From: Dactylis glomerata
Taxonomy: Eukaryota; Streptophyta; Magnoliopsida; Poales; Poaceae
Direction of reading: 5' to 3'
Length of the DNA: 64,000 nt
Assembly: GCA_007115705.1 (NCBI GenBank)
Contig: QXEO01001034.1
Location: 1,364,001-1,428,000 of the forward strand
Notes under the pieces: model-generated
What the model was told of the DNA's origin: nothing
What the model saw: only the letters and a program-made list of their open reading frames with translations
Databases searched by the model: none
Made by a program: the position numbers and the translations under genes
Shown: positions 10,601 to 21,428 of the stretch, one piece after another
Position numbering within the stretch: position 1 is the stretch's first letter
Layout: every line of letters starts with the position of its first letter

Positions 10601-13600
10601 AGTTAAATTTTTGTGTATTTGCCAACAAAAAATAGTGAATTATTCAATTGTATGGCTTAAAAGAATTGATGAGGTGGATATATTGCATGCAAAGATATTA
10701 ATTAATTAATATTAGTGGGATGACATGGACAATTGATTGGCTAATATAGTGGGTGATGTGGATAGCTTGCATGTTGAGATAGACAACTTAAATGACCCCT
10801 TAGTGGGGTTTTGCTTTATAAGAAGTATAGATGGGAGCACTATGACCAAGCTGGATGACTACATTGATGTGACCAACAGGCAATCCGCGCGAAGAATCCA
10901 AGAGCTTGAGGTTAAAGAGGCCCTAAAAGGGATTTAAGGGGAAAGGCCCTTAGCCCCAATGATGTCCCCATTGAGGTGTGGAAATGCCTTGGAGACGTGG
11001 CAATAGTATGAGTAACTAAGCTATTCAACCACATGTTTTGGTCAAACATGATGCCCCAAGAGTGGAGGAAAGGTATATTAGTACCTATCTTCAGGAATAA
11101 ATGAGATAATCAAAGTTGCATTAATCATTCAAAACAAAGCTTATGAGCCATATTAGAAAGCTTTGGGAGATAGTGGTTGAGCATCTCTTGAGAAGATTTT
11201 GAATGTCACTAAAAACCAATTTGGTTTTATGCCTGGGAGATCGACTACATAGGCAGTTTTCTTGCTTCGCAAACTACCAAGAGTAGGGAGCGAAAGAAGG
11301 AACTGCATATGGTTTTCATCGACTTGGAGAAGGCATACCAAGGACGGTCATGTGGTGGGCGCTTCCAAAACATAATGTTGTGATGAGTGTTGACAGTGAG
11401 ACTGATACCTTTCGAATCACGATAGTACTATATTGACTGGTCTGCCTTGAACCCATACATTTTTCTTTAGTAAAGGATGAGGTGCCGAAGGATATACAAG
11501 CAGATATTTCTTGATGTATGCTCTTTTTGATGATGTGGTGCTAGTAGATGGAGGCAAGGTCAGTGTAAATCGGAAGTCCAGAGCTATGGAGGCAGATTTT
11601 GGAATCCATGGGGTTTAGACTTAGTAGGACCAAGACCGGGCATTTGAGGTGTGACTTTAGGTGGTGTTAGGTGTGAAGAGGGAACTGTTAGCTTTTTTGA
11701 TACTTGAGAGCAATGCTGCAAAGCAATAATGATATCGACGAGGTTGTTTGCCACAGGATCAAGGCAAGGTGAATGAAGTGCGGCAAGCATCTGACATCCT
11801 GTGTGACAAGAAGGTCCTACAAAAGCTAAAACGTAAGTTTTATAGGATGGCAAATTGGACCTTTGATGCTATATTGAGCACTATGTTGACCCACTAAGAG
11901 ACAACACATCCAACAAATGAGTGTCATGGAGATGCACATGCCATGTTCGATGTGTCCATCAAGAAAGGATCAAATTAGGAACGAGGTAATACATGATAGG
12001 GTAGGGGTGGCACCGATAGAAGAGAAGCTAGTCCAACACTGTTGGATAACTGTTAGATATAGCTGTTGGGCTTTCTTCTGGTTCTATGTGGCCCATCTGG
12101 CCCAGCCCAGTTTGTGACCTATATAAAGGTGCTTCTCCTCCAGATCTTTCCCTGCTAGCCGCCACAGAAACCCTAAACAGGTGAGGCCCTCTTCTCTGCC
12201 CTCATGGTATCAGAGCAAGGGGCTGGGAGGGGGACTGCAGCAGGAGGGGTGGATCTGGAAGGCTAGGCTGCTACGACAGCTAGGAGGTGGAAGGAGTGAG
12301 CAGGGGACAGAGGCTGTATCAAGCAAGGAGAAGAAGAGGGCATCCTGCAGGTGAGTCCTTGGTGCTGTGAGAGGTATTTTTGGTTCCAAGCTTGCTGGAG
12401 GTGAAGACAGGCATGGGGGAAAGCGAGACCTTGGCCAAGGCTCTGGAGAAGCTGGCAGAACTTCTCACTAACAAAAGTGATGGAGCTGGATCTGTTGGAG
12501 GGGGAGCAATAGTTCCTCATGTTGAAGCTGTTCAGAAACTTGAATTGATGCCAAATGAAATCAAGTTGGAAGGAGTGACGAACTACCTTAGGTGGTCGAG
12601 GAGGGCTATGTTGATTTTGAAGACCAAAGGGCTGGATGAGCATGTGAGCGGTGGAGTTGCAGTTGTAGAACCCACAGACAAGACCAGCCCTGAGTGGAAG
12701 AAGTGGAGTGCCACAAATTCTCTCATTGTGGCATGGATGCTGAACTCTTTGGTCCCTGATATTGCTGCTTCAGTGGAGGCACTCGCAAAGGCTTCAGAGG
12801 TATGGGATACTCTATCAAATCTCTACTCTGGGAAAGGGAACATCATGCTGATTGCAGAGATTGAGGATAAGGTGCATGACTTGCGACAAGGAGATAAAAC
12901 TGTGATGACATATGTGGCAGAACTGCAACATCTGTGGGGAGATTTAGACCATGTTGATCCTCTTGAGCTGGTCCATGGTGAATGTGTGGCTGCTGCTACA
13001 AGTTGGATTGAACGTCGGCGAGTCTTGAAGTTTCTCAAAGGTCTGAATCCAGAGTTTGAGGATAGAAGGGCTGCTTTACTGCATCAAACCACTACCCCTT
13101 CACTCCAAGAAGTCATCGCTGCTATGTCTAGAGAGGAAGTGCGACTGAAGATGAAAAAAGACAATGATTCAACCCCTCGTCCTGCCTTCTACACTGCTGA
13201 AACAAGGGAGACAAGAGCATGCTTCACTTGTGGAGTGAAGGGACACTTGAAGCATCAGTGTACCTCCTCTGTACCACCCGGCAGGGGGAGAGGAGGATAC
13301 ACATATGGTAGAGGAAGCTACAGAGGAAGAGGTGGTGGACAACAATATGGTAGAGGTGGTGGACCGTACGGACGACAATACGACCAACAACACTCAACAT
13401 CTTCTAAGGCACATATGGCAGCAGCTGAAGAGACCAAGACTAGTACATCACAGGGACAAGCAAAGGAAGAAGGACAAAAGGAGGCAACATTTGGGAACTT
13501 TGCTCACTATGTCTACACACCTGAAGGTAATATAGGTAATATTGACAGAGCTTCTTTAGCCACATATAATGTTGACTCGGAGTGGATTCTAGATTCTGGA

Positions 13601-16600
13601 GCATCCAAGCATGTCACTGGGAATATTAGAGAGTTTGATTCTTATAGTCAGTATCCTCCCACACACAGAGGCACTATCCAAACAGCAGATGGCACGGCAC
13701 AATCTATAAAAGGGGTGGGAACAGTTCAGTGTACACCCAACATAAAACTATCATCAGTACTCCATGTTCCCGCTTTTCCTGTAAACTTGGTGTCTCTAAG
13801 TGCCCTAATTGATCAGCAGGACTGTTGCATAATGGTTGATAAATATATGTGTTTAATTCAGGAAAGGACAACGGGCAGGAAGATTGGGAGTGGAACCAGG
13901 CATAAAGGTCTTTGGCGCATGGATCGCGATGAGATGGGACATGAGGCAAGTTCTATGCTAGCAGCGTATGTGGGGGGAAAGGAGAGAATGGCACTAGTGC
14001 ATCATTGTCGGATGGGCCACATGGCTTTTGATAAAATGGTTCGAGTTTGTCCTGATGTAATGAATGGAGTGGACAGAACCAAATTAAGTTGTGATGCGTG
14101 CGAGTATGCTAAGCATACCAGAACCTCTTATGTTAGTAGAGGGATCCGAAGTGTATCCCCATTTGTGCTAGTGCATTCTGATGTATGGACATGTCCAGTT
14201 GTGTCAGTTGGTGGCATCAAGTACTTTGTGACCTTTATTGATTGCTATTCCAGAATGACTTGGGTTTATCTTTTGCGTCACAAAGACGAAGTATTCACAT
14301 GTTTTCAGAGTTTTTGTGCCTATGTGAAAAACCAGTTCAAGGTACAGGTGCAAGTGATTAGGACTGACAATGGCACTGAATATGTCAACAAACAATTTGC
14401 TACTTTCTTATCTTCACAAGGTATCCTGCACCAGACTTCATGTCCTGATACTCCTCCCCAGAATGGAGTTGTTGAGAGGAAGAATAGGCATATTCTTGAA
14501 GTTGCTCGATCTCTCATGTTTACCATGAATGTACCAAAATTCTTATGGAGTGAGGCAGTTATGACAGCTACTTATTTGATCAACAGAATGCCTTCAAAGA
14601 TTTTGGGTATGCAATCTCCATGCCAACTTCTTCTAAATAAAATTGATTTTATTGTTCCACCCAAGCTCTTTGGTTGTACATGCTTTGTCAGGGATCACAG
14701 GCCATCGGTGGGCAAATTAGATCATCGAGCCATCAAATGTATTTTTATTGGTTATTCCTCTGGACAGAAGGGGTACAAATGTTGGAGTCCGACAGAAAGA
14801 AGAACCTTTGTGAGCATGGATGTCACGTTTCATGAATCGGAACCGTTCTATGGCAACAAGAGTGATCTTAGTGGCTTGTTCCAGGGTCTTGACCATCTTG
14901 GTGATGTTCAAGAGGGGGAGAATGTTGGAAATGTTTTGCAACAGAAGCAAGTTGGTGACCAGCAGGACCAGCAACAACAACAAAATCCCATTGTTGCAGA
15001 GATTCCTACAGTTCTTGACAGAAGCAAGTTGGTGACAGAAGCAGAGATTCCTGTGGTTCTTGACAGACCTGTTCCTGCTGTTCTTGACAGTCGTGCACCA
15101 CCGCAAAGATGGCTGCAGAATCCACGTGTTTACTGTAGAAGAGAAGTACAAGTGGAACAACAAGTAGATGAGCAGGAACAACGACAAGATCCAAGTCAGG
15201 GGGTGCAACCCGTTGAACATGAGCAAGGAAGCACAAGTGTGGAGCCTGCTGAAGAGAATCAATCTCAAACTGCATCCAATAATAGTCTAGACTTACCAAT
15301 TGCAGTAAGAAAAGGGATACGAAAAGTTAATCCAATAAAAAGGCATAGTTATGATGATCATGACATAGGAAATTATATCTCCTACGAGGCATTGTCTGCC
15401 CCTTTTCGGGCATTTGTTGCCTCGTTGCAGGTTGTATCTGTGCCGAAGGATTGGAAGACAGCCAAGCTAGACCCAAGATGGTGCAATGCAATGATGGAAG
15501 AATTAGAGGCGCTGAGGAAAAATAGGACATGGGAGTTGACATATCTCCCGGAAGGAAAAAAGGCGGTGGGCTGTAAGTGGATCTATACAGTAAAACAAAA
15601 TCCAGATGGAAAGGTTGAGAGGTATAAAGCAAGACTTGTGGCAAGAGGATATAGTCAGACTTACGGCATTGACTATGATGAGACCTTTGCACCAGTGGCA
15701 AAAAAGAGCACCGTGAGAATATTGATCTCTTGTGCAACAAACTTTGGATGGCCCTTGCATCAACTTGATGTCAAAAATGCCTTTTTGCATGGTGATCTAC
15801 AAGAAGAGGTGTATATGGAGATGCCACCAGGATATGTTACACCTGAAACTAAAGGGAAAGTGTGCAAGCTGAAGAAATCACTATATGGCCTGAAACAATC
15901 CCCAAGGGCCTGGTTTGATAGGTTTAGACAAACTGTATGTGGTATGGGATATGGTCAATGCAATGGAGATCACACATTATTCTACAGACATTCTAAACAG
16001 AAAATCACCATTCTAGCAGTGTATGTCGATGATATTATCATCACGGGAGATGATGATGTGGAAATTGCAAAATTGAAAGAATGTCTCAGTCAAGCCTTCG
16101 AGGTGAAAGATTTGGGAAAACTTAAATACTTCCTTGGAATAGAAGTTGCTAGATCTTCGAAAGGAATAGTGTTGTCCCAGAGAAAGTATACTTTGGATCT
16201 GTTAAGTGATATGGGCATGTTGGGATGTCGAGCAGCTTCAACTCCTATTGACCAAAACAATAAAGTCACAGCAGAGTCTGGCGAATCTGTAGATAAGGAG
16301 AAATATCAAAGACTTGTTGGAAGACTAATCTACTTATGCCACACAAGACCAGATATATCACATGCAGTGAGTGTAGTGAGTCGATATATGCATGACCCTA
16401 GGGACGGACACATGGAAGCAGCTCAAAGAATCTTGAGGTACCTAAAGGGCACTCCTGGAAAAGGGCTATGGTTCAAAAGTAATGGACACCTAGGTGTAGA
16501 TGGCTATTGTGATGCAGATTGGGCTAGTTGTTTGGATGATCGAAGATCCACCTCGGGATAATGTGTTTTTGTGGGAGGAAACTTGGTGTCATGGAGAAGC

Positions 16601-19600
16601 AAGAAACAATCTGTTGTCTCAAAATCAACTGCTGAAGCAGAGTACAGGGCTATGTCACAAGGCTTGAGTGAAATGATTTGGGTAAGAAACCTTTTAAGTG
16701 AACTAAAAGTGTTAAGGAAAGGAAGCGTGAAGGTGTGGTGCGATAACATGTCTGCCATAAACATTGCAAATAATCCAGTCCAGCATGATAGAACCAAACA
16801 TGTGGAGATAGACAGATTCTTTATTAAAGAAAAGATTGATGCAGGGATCATTTCACTAGCTCATGTGAGTTCAGGACAACAAGTGGCAGACTGTTTGACA
16901 AAAGGCTTGGGAACAAAAGAGTGCAATCTTGCATGTGTCAAGATGGGAATGATCGATATTTTTCACCCATCTTGAGGGGGAGTGTTGGATAACTGTTAGA
17001 TATAGCTGTTGGGCTTTCTTCTGGTTCTATGTGGCCCATCTGGCCCAGCCCAGTTTGTGACCTATATAAAGGTGCTTCTCCTCCAGATCTTTCCCTGCTA
17101 GCCGCCACAGAAACCCTAAACAGGTGAGGCCCTCTTCTCTGCCCTCAAACACCAACTAAGGTAGTTGGCGCATATCCAGAGGAAGCCTCCATAAGCACTA
17201 GTTTATAGTGGGATTCTAAAGGGTAGCAAAAATGCTAGGAGGTTAGAGGATGACCAAAGTTGACATGGTAGGAAGCGGCAAAAAGGGACTTTAGGGATTG
17301 GAGTGTTTCTAGTGATTTGGCTCATGATAGAGCTGCATGGAGATCAGCAATCCATGTGCTGGAATCTTAGTTTACTCGTACGTTGTTCACTTTTTTCTCT
17401 CTCTTCCTCTTTTTGGTTTCCATATGTTTATGTTGGGTTTCATATCTAGCATACCTCAACTTGATTAGGGAAAAGGTTTTATTGTTGTCATTGTACGCTG
17501 GCCACAAAGAGTTAACAAAGACAGTACATGTGATATCAGTTTAAACTTTAAAGAGAAGAGACAGGAAGTTCACAGAGAACATTTATAAGCCATTAGTTTT
17601 ATGCCAAATCTCCCAAAGTTGTGACACCTAAATAACCAATGAACCTATCCTACTCCACTTGGTGCATCGGTGTCTTGACGCTATCAGTCGAAGCTCGAAA
17701 CAAGGAAGAAAGACTCGTTGCCTCTATCTTAACGCATCCTTACGCATATAAATAATCTAGTTAGTGGTGATGATCCGTTTCCCCTGGGAATGCCATTATC
17801 CAACCAAGCTTTTGAGGAATTCCATGAGTTCAACCATCTCATAAACTAGACCAGGTCCACTCGGAATGCTAGTGAGAAGGACCTATGGTCTTACAGCTGG
17901 GGCATATCTATAAGCTAAACTTTGAACACATCCAGGCTACCCTTTTCTCGCCTTGGATCTGGAAATCAAAATGCACGCCCAAGATTAAATCCTTCTTCTG
18001 GCTCCTCGCTAATGACCGTTTAAACACAAAGGATATGCCCATAAGGAAAAACTTCAACCTCAATGAAAACGCGGGTTTCTTGGAAGTGTTTGCCACTGCC
18101 TCCTGGAATATATGGAAGCAAAGGAACGCTCACATTTTTTATAATATTACACCTTCTCTTAGAGCATAGTCTTTTTCTTTCAAAAGGGACCTTTTTCTTC
18201 TTTCTTATAGAATGAAGGATGATCTAAAATCCTATCTTATAGCCTGGCTAGACGCTATGTAATCTCTTTGGGCTACGCCCTTTTGTACATTCCCTGTTTC
18301 TTTTCCCCTTGTACATATTTTTTCTTTCAATAAAATTGTCAGTGTCAGGGCCTCCCCTACAGTTTTCAGCTCAAAAAAAAGATCCATTTCCCTGGGATTT
18401 TGCCAATCCGAAATACAATCAACAGTTGAGACTGAGATGGGATGGCTCAGCATACATTTAAATGTGTATTGAAAAAATACACTGATCTACTATGATTTTG
18501 TGGATGCGTCAAGAAGTAACACAAGTCGAAAAAACTATTAGTTTTGTAGACATGTAGTATATATTTTTAGTCCGTAGCAACACATGGTTGGTTGCTAGTT
18601 CCTTTCAGTATCAGTCTCACAAGGCAGCATGGAAAATCTAGAAAGGTAAAAGCATTGTTACTTTAAAACTAATGCAGATTCCAAACAGCAAATCAGAACC
18701 CCCAGTGAGCATGGAATATTTGGAACCCTCTCTGTACACACAAAGTGGAAAAATCTGAGATGTTCAGGAGAATAGGTTATGCCTTCATCTAGAGAATCGC
18801 AGCTACGAAGCTAAATTTGTCAACAGCATAATCTTATAGAGTACTATTATCTTCCAATGGGAATCATCGATTTGAACAGTTGAACATTTCACACATCAGA
18901 TGACTTCCTTTAATGTTCCTTTAGTACAAATTACTACAGCTATGGCTGAAGAATATTGATTTTTAGGAGAAGTCAAGTAGTAGAAAGCCAATACATGTTT
19001 CAACCACGGATACAAGTAACTACAAATATTACAATGTTGTACATGCACCTACTAAACTGAAATAGCTCAATAGGCAATACCATGGATACAAAATAAAGTT
19101 TACCTTTTGTGGATAAGTTAAGTTGATCGCAACAGATGGCTATCCAAACCAGAAAATCATGCCTAAACAAGCCGTGCTTCAGTCAAATATGTGTATGCCG
19201 ATCCACTCAATCTATTTAAATCAAACCATAATTTTTTTACCAGTCACGTTAACCATCAGACTTGTGATACTTGGCAGCATTGCTGATGATGATACCTCTC
19301 ATACGAGTGTCAACCATATCCTGTTTGTTGTAAACAGTTAGTAGTTCACCTTGGGATGTTATGTGTATCGCACAAATGGTCTCTGGCATGGTTATTTTGT
19401 TTTGGATAATTGGATGGTAGTTAGCTTGAGTTATTATATCTGGAGCTGGCTTATGGCGTTGAAGCTAACGGGGGTTGAACCCCAACTTCATGTCATAGAC
19501 AATGCGTAAACTCCTATTTCAATCCCCCATTCTCTTAAAAAAAAAAACATCAGACCTCTGAAGCAAAGACAACGTCAGCAAACTTCACACCCAACAAGCA

Positions 19601-20077
19601 AATCCAGTTTGTGAAAGTAACTTCTACAAGTCAATTGATGCAGTACAAACTTAAGAATTGCTGCGCGTTCCAATGAAATATATCCAATCTAAGGTGAATC
19701 AGGATTCTAAAGCTGTCGCCGTCACCCGTGTGGCACTGTGGCTCACCTGTTAGCCACAACTGCACCTCTAAGTATTTTGCAAGAGACCAATCGAATTTCT
19801 ATCTGGATGAGCTACGTGAACCTAAGGATCCGAGAACTTAGAATTTCCAGGTAATTTGTTCTTCTTTTTAACGATATCAATCAAATTTCACGGCCAAAAT
19901 AAGAAACTAATTGGAGGGGATAACAGAGCTAGAAACCCTACGAATTCTTGAATCTTGATTGAACAAACAAAACAGAAAGACCAAAAATTCCATGGAGAGG
20001 GGATTAGAAGACGGGAGTACCTCCGGCTGCGTCGCGCGCACTACCAGGTTCTCCTCCTCCTCCACCAACGACCCCAT
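4638..20077 (-). CDS. NPF (NRT1/PTR family) proton-coupled transporter, gene A, 584 aa
   Basis: Five exons assemble with GT-AG borders and matching phases: 20077-20021, 7554-7455, 7150-6933, 6523-5967 and 5460-4638 (1755 nt with stop). Exon sizes 100 and 218 equal those of gene B. Exon 1 encodes MGSLVEEEENLVVRATQPE, near-identical to exon 1 of gene B. Exon 2 carries the N-terminal TGDRSV and NTGNWRACSSIL. Exon 3 carries the helix-1 motif E55-V-C-E58-R59 followed by LAYYGISKSLVTYL. Exon 4 carries the PTR2 signature FGADQFDDTDPVERTKKGAFFNWFYFSINIGSL. Exon 5 carries NPWRLCTVTQIEELK, FYNQSPDSMRS and NLNEGHLDRFFW. NPF proteins are 12-helix membrane carriers for nitrate, peptides, hormones or glucosinolates; the substrate cannot be read here. 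Intron 1 is 12,466 nt and full of transposons. Splicing across it is inferred, but every exon is intact. Confidence 0.88.
7730..7762 (+). repeat. Short telomere-like stretch in intron 1 of gene A
   Basis: Two exact TTTAGGG units and two degenerate ones lie within about 33 bases. This is too short to call an interstitial telomere confidently; it may be chance. Confidence 0.3.
7904..8607. mobile_element. 704-bp terminal-inverted-repeat element with GC-rich core (Mutator-like or other MITE)
   Basis: Left terminus GAGCAACTGTAGGAGATCCC and the complement of the right terminus GAGCAACTCTAGGAGATCCC match over about 23 bases with one mismatch. The core at 8090-8260 is rich in C and G, unlike the AT-rich flanks, and has no recognisable protein. 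No clear target duplication is visible. It lies in intron 1 of NPF gene A. Confidence 0.65.
8754..8838. mobile_element. Short Stowaway-like MITE hairpin
   Basis: About 80 bases form a near-complete hairpin: an arm beginning ctacctccgttctgaaatg and the complementary arm ending cgaaacgtgaggta, with a stem through the aatgtaagcctttttagaaag region. A TA borders the left side. The ends recall the CTCCCTCCGT ends of grass Stowaway elements. Confidence 0.6.
10452..10831 (-). mobile_element. Non-autonomous Helitron, 380 bp
   Basis: On the minus strand the element begins TCTATACTTCTTATAAAG at 10831 and ends with a CCCGC/GCGGG hairpin, then GTATTTTTCTAG at 10452. It is flanked by A on the 5' side and T on the 3' side, the standard Helitron A|T target. 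Removing it joins the interrupted LINE frame exactly (SSGN before, GSTMTKLDD after). It encodes no protein. Confidence 0.9.
12035..12039 (+). repeat. Copia target-site duplication, left copy
   Basis: aacac precedes the 5' LTR and is repeated exactly at 17148-17152 after the 3' LTR. The duplicated site is inside the C-terminal coding part of the RTE LINE. Confidence 0.95.
12040..12204 (+). repeat. Copia 5' LTR
   Basis: Starts tgttggataactg and ends tgccctca. It contains TATATAAAGG near 12120, a likely promoter of the element. By eye it is identical to 16983-17147. Confidence 0.96.
12205..12216 (+). other. Copia primer-binding site (initiator tRNA-Met)
   Basis: TGGTATCAGAGC directly follows the 5' LTR and is complementary to the 3' end of plant initiator methionine tRNA, the usual Copia primer. 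Confidence 0.95.
12413..16975 (+). pseudogene. Copia gag-pol polyprotein with one in-frame stop
   Basis: The frame starts at ATG 12413 (MGESETLAKALEKL) and ends at TGA 16973-16975, 1520 codons. Order: UBN2-type gag; zinc knuckle C270-x2-C-x4-H-x4-C; aspartic protease D394-S-G-A; integrase zinc-binding HHCC from about 530; integrase core D590, D652, E688 (D-x35-E); reverse transcriptase with Y1204-V-D-D; RNase H with DGYCDADWASC. The only break is a TAA at 16559-16561 (codon 1383) in RNase H, inside the conserved RRSTSG...CVF motif. The remaining 137 codons continue in the same frame. Order INT before RT identifies Copia. With identical LTRs, the stop probably arose at or after insertion, or the element was copied in trans. 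Confidence 0.95.
16974..16982 (+). other. Copia polypurine tract
   Basis: gaggggga followed by g directly precedes the 3' LTR, at the expected position for plus-strand priming. It overlaps the TGA stop of the polyprotein. Confidence 0.85.
16983..17147 (+). repeat. Copia 3' LTR
   Basis: Reads identical to the 5' LTR over 165 bases and is followed by the duplicated aacac (17148-17152). Confidence 0.96.
17640..18383 (+). mobile_element. L1-type LINE 3' fragment with poly(A) tail
   Basis: A frame at 17885-18169 encodes WIWKSKCTPKIKSFFWLL and NDRLNTKDM, the start of the zinc-binding region that follows plant L1 reverse transcriptases. It jumps directly to FATASWNIWKQRNAHIF from the C-terminus, so the cysteine part is deleted. 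A tail of eight A follows at 18373-18380. The left border is approximate. It lies in intron 1 of NPF gene A. Confidence 0.75.
19262..19547 (+). mobile_element. Poly(A)-tailed retroposed insert, 286 bp
   Basis: Comparison with intron 1 of NPF gene B shows this segment interrupts a conserved stretch. It ends in a run of eleven A and is flanked by the duplication catcagac (19254-19261 and 19548-19555). No coding content was recognised. It could be a 5'-truncated LINE or a SINE; I saw no convincing tRNA-type A and B boxes. Confidence 0.7.
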
Positions 20078-20440
20078 GAGTGCAGATTCGGAAGTTCCGA
20101 AGGCTTGCTGTTCCGTTCAACCGAAACTTCGGAGGCTCGATGAAATTGTCTTTCGAAGCAACTGAAACCGCCGCTGCTGGTACTAATCCAAGAAGCAGGG
20201 AGGCGAAGCAATATGTTTGACTCTGTCCTGCTCCTGCAGAATACAGAGTTGATTGGTCGCCATTGTCACTAGTGAGAGTGCAATCGTAGCCTCAAAAGTT
20301 CAGTAATTGCAAAAACGTCCTTATTTGGATTGCAATAAACCTTGCTCGTATATTGGCCATTTTTTATTTTTGGCCCGTTTGACTGCTGATATTTTTTGTT
20401 TCCTTAAAACACGGTCAATTGAGACCTATACATGGGGATG
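20078..20440 (-). promoter_or_regulatory. Upstream region of NPF gene A, shared with gene B
   Basis: This stretch aligns with the region upstream of gene B (25006-25390). Shared blocks include ggcttgctgttccgttcaac and gtttgactctg, so the tandem duplication carried promoter and 5' leader along. Core promoter elements could not be fixed by eye. Confidence 0.6.
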
Positions 20441-21428
20441 CTCATGAAAGATCTGGAACTGTTTTTTGATGGATGAATGAAGCGCCTGTTGCAAAGAAGA
20501 AGTGAATAATCAGCACTCATCTCATCTCGTGCCTAGCATGTTGCGTCTCGTAATATGTAAATTTATCAGGGACTTAGATGAGATTATTTTCCTACGCTTT
20601 CTTTCATATATTATCCGTTTTCCGACTAAGCCAAACCGAGAGACGGGCTCCACGAAGCCGACAGCGATCTACTTCTACTCCCCTGATGCCAACGAAGGCG
20701 GGCAGCTGACTTCTGCAGGTCAGGTCTTTCTTTTGCCGCCCATATTTGTATTCAATCCAGCGTGCGAATAGGACATGATATCACCCGTAAAAAAGGAGAT
20801 TGGGGCATCATCTCAGTGATGTCATACAAGGTATTAGGCTGAAGAACTTGGTATCCCTGACTGTTCCAATGCATTTTGTGTTGCAATAGTAGACGTGTAC
20901 TCCCTGATCTATCCTTGTCTTTTGGACAGAAATTATCTTTTCTACACAAATTACTCGAGCATTTCAGTAGGCGTTTCTATGAACAGATCAGTTCGTTGGT
21001 ACATCCAAAAGAGAAATCTAGCTCGGGTACCAAATTGGGCCTTCGGTGCACATAAGCCTACTGCTGCTGCGTAGTTTACCTGTGAACATGATGATTTCAC
21101 AGTGCAATTTCTTCGCGTCGTTTGCCCTTCCTAACCAAATGCAGTATGGGGTAGGATCCCCAAACCTCAGATCTTATTGCTCTGTCCTAACACACACTAA
21201 CATATAACTTTTTCAGGCCGTTGCAACCAAGGAAGAAACAGCAAAGAAAAATAACTGGCAAATTCAGATATTTATGTAGTTTTACAATAAAACATATTGT
21301 ACAATCTAGGACAACACCGATTGAATTCCAAGAACACACAACACCGTTTCTCAAAATGAGATGTAGGGTCTCACCATGAGCATTTCCAGTTTTGAAACAA
21401 AAAATCTTCAAGGTTATAAATTTTCCCA
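20441..21428. other. Intergenic between NPF genes A and B
   Basis: No gene or transposon end was recognised. The right part should contain the 3' untranslated region of gene B. Short frames here have no recognisable family. Confidence 0.5.

Larger units (their letters stand above)
12040..17147 (+). mobile_element. Copia LTR retrotransposon, nearly intact, very young
   Basis: The 5108-bp element has 165-bp LTRs that read identically, TG...CA ends, a perfect 5-bp duplication, a tRNA-iMet primer site, a polypurine tract and one long gag-pol frame broken by one stop codon. LTRs of 165 bp are short for a Copia element. It is inserted in the RTE LINE, which lies within intron 1 of NPF gene A, in antisense to the gene. 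Confidence 0.97.
8901..17497 (+). mobile_element. RTE-type non-LTR retrotransposon (LINE), decayed, with two nested insertions
   Basis: The insertion is bordered by the 13-bp duplication ctggccacaaaga (8888-8900 and 17498-17510). Removing the nested Copia and Helitron leaves about 3.1 kb, the usual length of plant RTE elements. Recognisable parts are the endonuclease (LGSWNVGSLTGKL-like near 9200, QHSSQINFVLTTRMDRKACLD near 9780), the linker (THGGG, IKNRCRDYFDGLF near 10400), the reverse transcriptase (FGFMPGRS near 11220, MVFIDLEKAY near 11310, LFDDVVLVDG near 11525) and the C-terminal RVGVAPIEEKLVQH (12000). The 3' end is TTG-rich. Many stops and frameshifts make it a dead copy. It lies antisense in intron 1 of NPF gene A. 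Confidence 0.9.

Noticed and set aside
14717..15268. Minus-strand frame of 183 codons in the Copia element
   Set aside because: Shadow of the gag-pol frame on the opposite strand.
19470..19500. Possible tRNA-like B box (gggttgaacccc)
   Set aside because: No A box at the right distance and no cloverleaf; not called as a tRNA or tRNA-derived SINE.
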